Shown one piece after another: positions 58,025-64,000 of a stretch of DNA of 64,000 nt. The number at the start of each line of letters is the position of its first letter. Position 1 is the stretch's first letter. The notes under the pieces are model-generated. The model searched no databases. It was not told the origin of the DNA and worked only from the letters and a program-made list of their open reading frames with translations. Source of the DNA: Oscillospiraceae bacterium (GTDB taxonomy: Bacteria > Bacillota > Clostridia > Oscillospirales > Oscillospiraceae); contig JAFXTU010000049.1 in assembly GCA_017535635.1 (NCBI GenBank), positions 1 to 64,000 on the forward strand. Reading direction: 5' to 3'. Position numbers and translations under genes: made by a program.

Positions 58025-58906
58025 CTACTTCCCTGCGCTTCTCTTTTTGGCGGCCTCCACCAGCTGCCGGGTTTCCCGGGTGAGCTTGTCCGGGTAATAG
58101 AAGAGCATCACCGGCAGACGCCGTTTCAGGGGGACGTAACCGTAAATGGGGTTGGAAACCGGGCTGTCCCAGTCGCTGAAGAACATGACGCCCTTGCCGT
58201 TGGAGGTCTCGAACAGGGCCGTGGAGGCCTGGAGGGTGCTGCGGATCCGGGGCGAGAAGCCGAAATCCTCGCAGGCGTCCCGGATCACGCCGCCGAAGCG
58301 CTTGGAGACCTTGCTGATATCGTCGTCAAAAACCAGGAAGTTGACCGTGGCCAGCTGCTCGGGAGAAGTGATGTCCGGGAAGTGCTCCGGGGAATAGAGG
58401 AGGCCGCAGCCGGTCTCCCCCACCGGGCAGGCTTCGGGGCCCAGGTTGGAGGAGGCGTAGAAATCGTGGGTGATGATGGCGTCGAAGGCGCCCCCCGCGA
58501 GCCTGGACAAGAGCTCCGAAAGGCGGTAGGACTCCACGGTGTACTTAAGCTCCGGCAGCCCGGCGGTGAGCTCCTTCAGGATCCCGTACAGAAAATGGGG
58601 GTTCCAGGTCTCCGGGCAGCCGATCTTGATGATCCGCCCCTCGTTCTGGCTGACCCGGCGGATCTCCTCCTGCATCTTCTGGAATTCCCGCTCCGTCATC
58701 TCCAGATATTCATTCAGGATCCAGCCCGCCTCCGTCACCGTCAGGCTGCTGCCGCTGCGCTGGAAGAGGCGGCAGCCCAGCTCCTCCTCCAGCTTGGAGA
58801 TGTTCTTGCTGATGGCGGGCTGGGAGGTATAAAGCAGGTTCGCCGCCTTGGTGAAGCTCAGGGTCCGCATCACGGCGGTGAAGCAGTTCATCTGTGTTCT
58901 GGTCAT
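58025..58906 (-). CDS. LysR-family transcriptional regulator
   Basis: 293 residues: N-terminal winged helix-turn-helix (MNCFTAVMRTLSFTKAANLL, SQPAISKNISKLEEELG, LFQRSGSSLTVTEAG) and a type 2 periplasmic-binding effector domain (IIKIGCPETWNPHFLYGI, FDAIITHDFYAS, GKGVMFFSDWDS). It is divergent from the esterase/arabinofuranosidase pair and shares a 166-base intergenic region with a large dyad. The likely role is control of that pair by a plant-polysaccharide breakdown product. Confidence 0.92.
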   Translation of the reverse strand: MTRTQMNCFTAVMRTLSFTKAANLLYTSQPAISKNISKLEEELGCRLFQRSGSSLTVTEAGWILNEYLEMTEREFQKMQEEIRRVSQNEGRIIKIGCPETWNPHFLYGILKELTAGLPELKYTVESYRLSELLSRLAGGAFDAIITHDFYASSNLGPEACPVGETGCGLLYSPEHFPDITSPEQLATVNFLVFDDDISKVSKRFGGVIRDACEDFGFSPRIRSTLQASTALFETSNGKGVMFFSDWDSPVSNPIYGYVPLKRRLPVMLFYYPDKLTRETRQLVEAAKKRSAGK

Positions 58907-58922
58907 CTTGGATCCTCCATAA

Positions 58923-58980
58923 TCCTCTAGTTATATCCAAATTACTATAATTTGATTGGATTTTCAAGAGGAAATATGAT
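58923..58980. promoter_or_regulatory. LysR/esterase operator dyad and promoter
   Basis: Nested inverted repeats share one centre near 58948: TCCTCT (58923-58928) with AGAGGA (58967-58972), and ATCCAA (58935-58940) with TTGGAT (58956-58961). The inner right arm overlaps the -35 of a plus-strand promoter, TTGATT (58952-58957), 17-base spacer, TATGAT (58975-58980). This is a good candidate binding site for the adjacent LysR protein. Confidence 0.6.
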
Positions 58981-59072
58981 TAAATGGTTATGGAAGAATC
59001 ACTTTTTCGGCGTTTCTCCGATTTGATGACGGAAAATCAACAACAATGCTTGATAAAAAGGAGTGACCGCGT

Positions 59073-60593
59073 ATGATCCGCAAAGCGAAAGTCGAAGGCG
59101 GCGTCGTCCGGGGCATCCCGGCGGCGGACCCCAGGATCACCTCGTTCAAGGGCATCCCCTTCGCCGCGCCCCCGGTGGGGAAAAACCGCTGGCGCGCCCC
59201 CCAGCCCGTGATCCCCTGGGAGGGAGAGCTCCCTTGCCTCACCTTCAAGCCCATCTCCATGCAGCACATCCCCGGCCTGGACAAGGACAACATCTACACC
59301 CGGGAGTGGAACGTGGACCCGGAGATCCCCATGGACGAGGACTGTCTCTACCTGAACGTGTGGACGCCGGCCAAAACGCCGGAGGAGAAGCTGCCGGTCT
59401 TCGTGTGGTACTTCGGCGGCGGCCTTCGGGAGGGGAACCCGGCGGAGATGGAGTTTGACGGGGAGCGCATCGCCCGTCGGGGCATCGTGGTGGTCACGGT
59501 GAACTACCGGCTGAACGTCTTCGGCTTCCTGGCCCACCCCCAGCTTACGAAAGAGCAGCCCGACGCGCCCTCCAACTTCGGCCACCTGGACCAGCAGGCG
59601 GGCACCCGCTGGGTAAAGCGGAACATCGCCGCCTTCGGCGGCGACCCGGAGAACATCACCATCGGCGGCCAGTCCGCCGGGGGCGGCAGCGTCTGCGCCC
59701 AGCTCACCAGCCCCCAGAACGAGGGGCTGTTCCAGCGGGCCATCATCCAGAGCGGCATCATGGCCGGGGTGTACTCCAACTTCTTCCCCGGAGAGCGGAC
59801 CTTTGCCGCCTCCGAGGAGCAGGGCGTCCGCTTTTTCGACTACCTGGGGGTGAAGACCCTGGAGGAAGCGCGGGCCATCGACGCTGTGACCCTGCGGGAC
59901 AAGTGCGAGGAATTCAAGGGCTGGTTCGGCACCACGCCCGACGGCGTGTTCCAGACCGGGGAGGCCACGGACAACATCATGCGGGGCAAACGCTATTCCG
60001 TCCCCCTGATGATCACCCGGACCATGGACGAATTCGCCACCGGCCTCATGGCCAACACCAAGGAGGAATTCGAGGAGAAGGCCAGGGCCATCTTCGGAGA
60101 CAAGGCGGGTGAGTTCCTTCGCATCTGCACCGGCGAGGTGGGAGAAAAGGTGAAGCGCTCCTTCGTCAACGGCCTGGAGATCGCGGTGAACGCCCTGGTG
60201 CGGCAGCAGAAAGAGTTGGGGGTACCTAGCCCCGTCTACTACGCCGTATTCGACGCGGAGATCCCCGGCTGGGACCATCCCGGCACCTTCCACAGCGTGG
60301 ACCTCTGGTTCTACTTCGAGACCCTTAGTAAGTGCTGGCGGCCCTTCGTGGGCAAGCACTATGACCTGGCCCGGAAGATGTGCAACTACTGGGCGAATTT
60401 CATCCGCTCCGGGGATCCCAACGGCCCCGACGCCGACGGCACCCCCATGCCGGAGTGGAAGCCCCTCACGGCGGACGCCCCCTACGCCATGATCTGGGGC
60501 GACACCGTGGAGGTCTGCCAGGAGCCGCCGGAGGACCTGGTGGAGCTCGCCATCGAGACCTATCGGAAGGGCCTGAAGGCCCAGGAGGGCTGA
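59073..60593 (+). CDS. Type-B carboxylesterase
   Basis: A 506-residue alpha/beta-hydrolase of the carboxylesterase/lipase family. The oxyanion region is FVWYFGGGLREG, the nucleophile Ser201 lies in GGQSAGGGS, and His407 lies in the TFHSVDLWFYFE region; DEDCLYLNVWTP is the family N-terminal signature. No signal peptide. Paired 1 base upstream of a GH51 arabinofuranosidase, it may remove acyl (acetyl or feruloyl) groups from arabinosyl oligosaccharides. That substrate is inferred from the neighbour. Confidence 0.9.
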   Translation: MIRKAKVEGGVVRGIPAADPRITSFKGIPFAAPPVGKNRWRAPQPVIPWEGELPCLTFKPISMQHIPGLDKDNIYTREWNVDPEIPMDEDCLYLNVWTPAKTPEEKLPVFVWYFGGGLREGNPAEMEFDGERIARRGIVVVTVNYRLNVFGFLAHPQLTKEQPDAPSNFGHLDQQAGTRWVKRNIAAFGGDPENITIGGQSAGGGSVCAQLTSPQNEGLFQRAIIQSGIMAGVYSNFFPGERTFAASEEQGVRFFDYLGVKTLEEARAIDAVTLRDKCEEFKGWFGTTPDGVFQTGEATDNIMRGKRYSVPLMITRTMDEFATGLMANTKEEFEEKARAIFGDKAGEFLRICTGEVGEKVKRSFVNGLEIAVNALVRQQKELGVPSPVYYAVFDAEIPGWDHPGTFHSVDLWFYFETLSKCWRPFVGKHYDLARKMCNYWANFIRSGDPNGPDADGTPMPEWKPLTADAPYAMIWGDTVEVCQEPPEDLVELAIETYRKGLKAQEG

Positions 60594-60594
60594 G

Positions 60595-62199
60595 ATGCCG
60601 AAAAAAGCCATTCTCACGATCCACCCCGCCTTCCGGGTGGGAGCCATCTCCCCCCGGCTCTACGGCGCGTTTCTGGAGCCCATCGGCAGCATGGTGAACG
60701 GGAACATGTATAACCCCAAGCACCCCACGGCGGATGAAAAGGGCTTCCGGCAGGACTTCATGGAGGCTCTGCGCTCCACGCCCCTCCCGGCGGTCCGGCT
60801 CCCCGGCGGCAACTTCGTCTCCGGCTGGGATTGGAAGGATTCCATCGGCCCCATAGAGCAGCGCAAGGCCCACCTGGACCTGGCCTGGCACCAGTACATC
60901 CCCAACGACGTGGGCCACGACGAATACCTCCAGTGGGCCGAACGGGTGGGCTTCGAGCCCCTCTACACCATCAACCTGGGCACCGGGAACCTGAACGACG
61001 CCATCTACATCACCGAGTATACCAACCATGAGGGCGGCACCTGGTGGTCCGACCTGCGGCGGAAGTACGGCCATGAAAAGCCCTACGGGGTGAAGCTCTG
61101 GTACCTGGGCAACGAGATGGACGGCCCCTGGCAGATCGCCTCCTGGGAGCGGGACCCCCGGGGCTACGGCATCCTGGCGGGTGAGACCAGCAAGGCCATG
61201 AAATGGGTGGACGGCTCCATCGAGACGGCGGTCTGCGTCTCCTCCTCCCCCTTCCTGGCCCACTATCCCCAGTGGGACCTGGAGGTCCTGCAGGAGTGCT
61301 ACGAGGCCGTGGACTACGTCTCCCTCCACCACTACCACTCCGCGCCCCCGGACGACTGGGCGGCCCTCCTGGGCGGCAGCATCTTCTTCGAGGACTACAT
61401 CAACACGGAGATCGCCCTCTGCGACTTTGTGCAGGCCAAGTGCCGCTCCGACCGGAAGATGATGCTCTCCTTCGACGAGTACGGCGTCATGCCCCGGCCC
61501 CACGGCACCTTCGAGCCCGGCTACGGCCCCCACAACCTCTACCGGGCCCACTACCAGTTCCGGCCCGAGCAGAAATATGTCCGCCATGACCCGGACAAGA
61601 TGCCCGCCTTCGGCCCCGGCATGGGCATGGGGGACATGATGAACGCCCTGTCGAACAGCGGCGTCATCCTCGCCTTCCTCCGCCACGCGGACCGGGTGAA
61701 AGTGGGCTGCATGACCGGCGGTCTGGGCGCTCTCACCGCCTGCGACCACGACCACGTGTGGCGCAGCGCCTCCTACTACCCCTTCACCCAGTTGATGAAC
61801 TGGGGCAGGGGCACCAGCATGGAGGTGAAGGTGGACTGCGACACCTTCGACATCCCCGGCTATGTGGTGGACGACAACTCCACCTACGCCCGGCACGAGG
61901 GGCTCCCCTTCATCGACGCGGCGGCTGCCCTGAGCGACAGCGAGGACGAGCTGAACGTCTTCGTCATCAACCGGAGCTGGGAAGCCAGCAACGACCTGGA
62001 GCTGGATGTCTCCGGCTTTGCCGGCTGGACCCTCTCGGAGCACATCGAGATGTTCTCCAGGGATCTGAAGGCGGCCAACACCTATGAAAACCCCGACGCG
62101 GTGAAGCCCCGGGTGAACGCGGCTTCCAGGCTGGAGGACGGAAAGGTCAGGGCCACCCTCCAGCCCCTGAGCTGGAACGTGTTCCGGCTGAAGAAATAA
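60595..62199 (+). CDS. Alpha-L-arabinofuranosidase, GH51 family
   Basis: A 534-residue retaining glycosidase: TIM barrel plus C-terminal beta sandwich. N-terminal RVGAISPRLYGAFLEPIG, the proton donor Glu174 in WYLGNEMDGPW, and the nucleophile Glu295 in LSFDEYGV are the GH51 landmarks. Cytosolic (no signal). Releases terminal arabinofuranose from imported arabino-oligosaccharides. Starts 1 base after the esterase stop, so it is coupled to it; a terminator follows. Confidence 0.92.
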   Translation: MPKKAILTIHPAFRVGAISPRLYGAFLEPIGSMVNGNMYNPKHPTADEKGFRQDFMEALRSTPLPAVRLPGGNFVSGWDWKDSIGPIEQRKAHLDLAWHQYIPNDVGHDEYLQWAERVGFEPLYTINLGTGNLNDAIYITEYTNHEGGTWWSDLRRKYGHEKPYGVKLWYLGNEMDGPWQIASWERDPRGYGILAGETSKAMKWVDGSIETAVCVSSSPFLAHYPQWDLEVLQECYEAVDYVSLHHYHSAPPDDWAALLGGSIFFEDYINTEIALCDFVQAKCRSDRKMMLSFDEYGVMPRPHGTFEPGYGPHNLYRAHYQFRPEQKYVRHDPDKMPAFGPGMGMGDMMNALSNSGVILAFLRHADRVKVGCMTGGLGALTACDHDHVWRSASYYPFTQLMNWGRGTSMEVKVDCDTFDIPGYVVDDNSTYARHEGLPFIDAAAALSDSEDELNVFVINRSWEASNDLELDVSGFAGWTLSEHIEMFSRDLKAANTYENPDAVKPRVNAASRLEDGKVRATLQPLSWNVFRLKK

Positions 62200-62217
62200 G
62201 ATAACCTTGCGATACGA

Positions 62218-62247
62218 CCGCCGGACCGGCTTTCGCCGGTCCGGCGG
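62218..62247 (+). terminator. Terminator after the GH51 gene
   Basis: CCGCCGGACCGGC (62218-62230) pairs perfectly with GCCGGTCCGGCGG (62235-62247) around TTTC, followed by CGTGTTATT. It also lies 3-prime of the convergent zinc-ribbon gene. Confidence 0.75.
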
Positions 62248-62286
62248 CGTGTTATTCAGATGCTTGATGATCCCGCTTCCGGTTCC

Positions 62287-62634
62287 TCAGAACCGATTCA
62301 GCACGATGAAGAGGACCACCACCAGGATCAGGACCACCGCGAAGAGGATGGCCCCGCCCATGCGGAGGACACGCTCCTCCGCGTCCCGGTGCTTATCCCC
62401 CTCCAGGGCCTCTTCCACCTCGGGGGAGGGCCTGCCGGAGGTGTCCCCGTGCTGGGTGACGATCACCTCCGGCTTCACGAAGGGCATGCCGAAGTCGATG
62501 AGCAGCCTGGCTCCGCAGTTTTTGCAATAACAGACGTTCTTTCCCTCCGGCGGCTCGAAGACGGCGCCGCAGTCCGGGCACTTGAGCTCGCTCCCCCGCC
62601 CGCTGCGGGTTCCCTTTCTTCCTTCCTTAGGCAC
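62287..62634 (-). CDS. Zinc-ribbon membrane protein
   Basis: 115 residues: a basic N-terminus, a zinc ribbon CPDCGAVF...CYCKNCG (about residues 19-41), an acidic middle, and one C-terminal transmembrane helix (GGAILFAVVLILVVVLFIVL), so it is tail-anchored. GTG 62634 is chosen, 8 bases after GGGAGG, within the 3-prime end of the deacetylase gene. Function unknown; similar small zinc-ribbon proteins are common in Clostridia. Confidence 0.7.
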   Translation of the reverse strand: MPKEGRKGTRSGRGSELKCPDCGAVFEPPEGKNVCYCKNCGARLLIDFGMPFVKPEVIVTQHGDTSGRPSPEVEEALEGDKHRDAEERVLRMGGAILFAVVLILVVVLFIVLNRF

Positions 62635-63448
62635 GGACACAGCCTCCCGCGGGGATGCAGGTCGCGCCCTTCTCCAGCCTCAGCCAGACGTCCAGGGCGG
62701 AGGGATTGGCGATCATGCTCCCGTCGGCGGAGTATTCCAGCGCATTGTGGGCCTTCATATAGCGCAGCAGCTCCCCGTTGGTGCAGCGCCAGATGCCTTC
62801 TTTGTGCTCAGCGATATAGGCGCAGAGCTCCTCGATCACGTTCCAGTTCTGCATCCCGTCGAACTCGTAGGCATGGCCCCAGACGTAGAAGAGCATGGGA
62901 CCGAGGGCCGGACCTTCGGCAAACTGTTTGGCCAGCTCCATGAGCTTGGGGTCGTTGTGGTGGCAGGTGGGGTCCCAGCGGAGGGGGTCCTTGGGGAGAG
63001 TGAAGGAGCCGGTGGAGACCACGGTCCTGGCTCCCTCGTAACCCGCCATTTTCAACTGCTCCACCACGTCGTCGTTCCAGGTGCCGAAGGGGTAGGCAAA
63101 CATGAGGATGGGCCTCTGTGTATGGGTCTCCAGCCGCCGTTTGTCTTCGATGATCTCATAGGCCATGAGGGGCTTCCCCACGCTGTCCAGAGCGGAGTGA
63201 TAAAGGGCGTGGCCCCCCAGCTCCTGTCCTGCGTAGCACTCGTCGATCTCCTTTTCCTCCATGCGGATCACGCCCTCGCTGAACTTGTGGCCGTACATCC
63301 CGGAGTTGAGGTTGAAGGTGCATTTCAGCCCGTACTGCCGGAAGAGGGCCGCCAGCCGGTGGTCCTGGGTCACGCCGTCGTCGTAGCTGAGGGTAAAGGC
63401 GCGGCTCAGGCCGCCGGGAAAGAGCAGCGTGTCAAAACGCATTCCCAT
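62627..63448 (-). CDS. Polysaccharide deacetylase family protein
   Basis: A 273-residue NodB-fold protein. The catalytic Asp pair is in FTLSYDDGVTQD, metal His residues are in GGHALYHS (H-x(3)-H), and FAYPFGTWND supplies the later active-site motif. Unlike cell-wall deacetylases it has no signal peptide, so it may act on cytosolic N-acetyl sugars or small amides. The 3-prime end overlaps the zinc-ribbon gene by 8 bases, so the two are coupled. Confidence 0.88.
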   Translation of the reverse strand: MGMRFDTLLFPGGLSRAFTLSYDDGVTQDHRLAALFRQYGLKCTFNLNSGMYGHKFSEGVIRMEEKEIDECYAGQELGGHALYHSALDSVGKPLMAYEIIEDKRRLETHTQRPILMFAYPFGTWNDDVVEQLKMAGYEGARTVVSTGSFTLPKDPLRWDPTCHHNDPKLMELAKQFAEGPALGPMLFYVWGHAYEFDGMQNWNVIEELCAYIAEHKEGIWRCTNGELLRYMKAHNALEYSADGSMIANPSALDVWLRLEKGATCIPAGGCVRA

Positions 63449-63465
63449 TTTTCAGTTCCTCCTTT

Positions 63466-64000
63466 TTACCAATGGATATCACTGACGAAGAGCTCGCCGG
63501 TGGGGATGAGGAAGGTGCTGTTCACACTGTGGCCGCCCGTCTCCTCCTCCTGGGACCAGGTGTACTGGAGGAGCAGGGAGCTCATATCCACCCAGATGCT
63601 GTCCGGCTCGATATCCTCCCGGACGGGGAGACGAATCACGGTCCCGTCCGCGCCCACAAAGAAGACCGCCGTCGCGTCTCCCTCTTTCCCCCAGAGGCAG
63701 TCATAGCTGTCGATCCCGAAGACATAGTCCTCGGCGGCGTCCTGAACGGTCTCCGCTTCCAAAATGGCCCGAACGTTCTCCTTGGCGGACGTCATGTCCC
63801 CGGTGGAGAGCGCGGCATCAGGCTCCGGAACGCTCAGTTCCACCGGCGTTTCCACCTGCTCCGGGAACCAGTCGTCCGGCTCTGCCACATAGCTCACCCA
63901 CCTTCCGCCGGTATCGCACATCTCGTTGGAGCGGAAGCGCCAGTCCCCCGGCGTCTGTTCCAGGACCACCCGGAATACGCCGCTCAGGTTCCGTCCGTGT
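63466..64000 (-). CDS. Hypothetical protein, 5-prime end outside the window
   Basis: The frame is open from the stop at 63466 to the window edge (at least 177 codons), with no convincing start inside, so the gene is cut. The visible part is acidic and beta-rich, with FVGADGTVIRLPV, SIWVDMSSLLLQYTW and STFLIPTGELFVSDIHW. It may be the C-terminal domain of a secreted or lipoprotein-type protein. It ends 17 bases before the deacetylase gene on the same strand. Family not recognised. Confidence 0.6.
   Translation of the reverse strand, partial: HGRNLSGVFRVVLEQTPGDWRFRSNEMCDTGGRWVSYVAEPDDWFPEQVETPVELSVPEPDAALSTGDMTSAKENVRAILEAETVQDAAEDYVFGIDSYDCLWGKEGDATAVFFVGADGTVIRLPVREDIEPDSIWVDMSSLLLQYTWSQEEETGGHSVNSTFLIPTGELFVSDIHW

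Overview
The window is a GC-rich (roughly 60-65 % by eye) chromosomal segment whose gene content points to a Gram-positive anaerobe of the class Clostridia, most likely an Oscillospiraceae relative. This is inferred from gene repertoire and not tested against a database. The pointers are the lar nickel-pincer genes, a CAT-fold E2-like protein, many lipoproteins with Pro/Thr/Glu-rich linkers, an SLH-domain surface protein, GGAGG ribosome binding sites, repeat elements starting GTCATTGCGA, and hybrid kinases with C-terminal REC and HPt domains. No rRNA, tRNA, CRISPR array, insertion sequence or phage was seen.

Layout. 0.1-5.2 kb: argF, then one frame encoding carbamoyl-phosphate synthase large subunit fused to a diaminopimelate-epimerase-like domain. 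5.2-6.6 kb: a small AT-richer islet with a SLOG/YpsA-like gene divergent from an XRE regulator, then a 61-residue double-glycine-leader peptide. 6.6-11.5 kb: pyrR, an MBL hydrolase divergent from an E2-like protein, a lipoprotein and an SLH protein, followed by a repeat island (11.5-11.9 kb). 11.9-25 kb, all minus strand: larE-larB-larC; a tightly coupled run from a nucleoside-type ABC transporter (ATPase, two permeases) through cobT-cobU-cobS-cobU-like-cobC to a TIM-barrel gene; then the BMP-family binding lipoprotein and xpt. 25-29 kb: an amino-acid ABC importer coupled to an AbgB-like M20 amidohydrolase. 29-32 kb: thioredoxin plus a ferredoxin-thioredoxin-reductase-like protein, a MoaF-like protein, a membrane protein with 15-residue repeats, and a zinc macrodomain.

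32-38.5 kb (minus strand, lower GC): a four-gene prepilin cassette ending in a 1406-residue prepilin with a duplicated GLUG-rich module. Its amber stop is followed in the same frame by another 105-codon folded-looking domain. 38.7-47.4 kb: a heterodimeric ABC exporter, a secreted NodB-like protein that lacks the catalytic motif, a GH2 glycosidase and a GltS-type symporter. 47.7-54.1 kb: two hybrid sensor kinases (each kinase-REC-HPt) flanking a REC-HD-GYP response regulator. The second kinase carries the residue pattern of an amino-acid-binding dCache domain. 54-57 kb: an AlkD-like protein, an unknown protein, ThpR, a lipoprotein and an unknown protein. 57-59 kb: a GNAT gene with an elaborate leader and a LysR regulator. 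59-62.2 kb: a carboxylesterase and a GH51 arabinofuranosidase divergent from LysR. The window ends with a zinc-ribbon membrane protein, a polysaccharide deacetylase and a gene cut by the edge.

The strongest leads are the CarB-DapF fusion without the first catalytic cysteine, the prepilin amber stop with an intact downstream domain, the GNAT leader (short upstream frame plus mutually exclusive pairings reaching the ribosome binding site), the coupling of a nucleoside-type transporter to cobamide lower-ligand genes, and the two-kinase/HD-GYP cluster next to a glutamate symporter.
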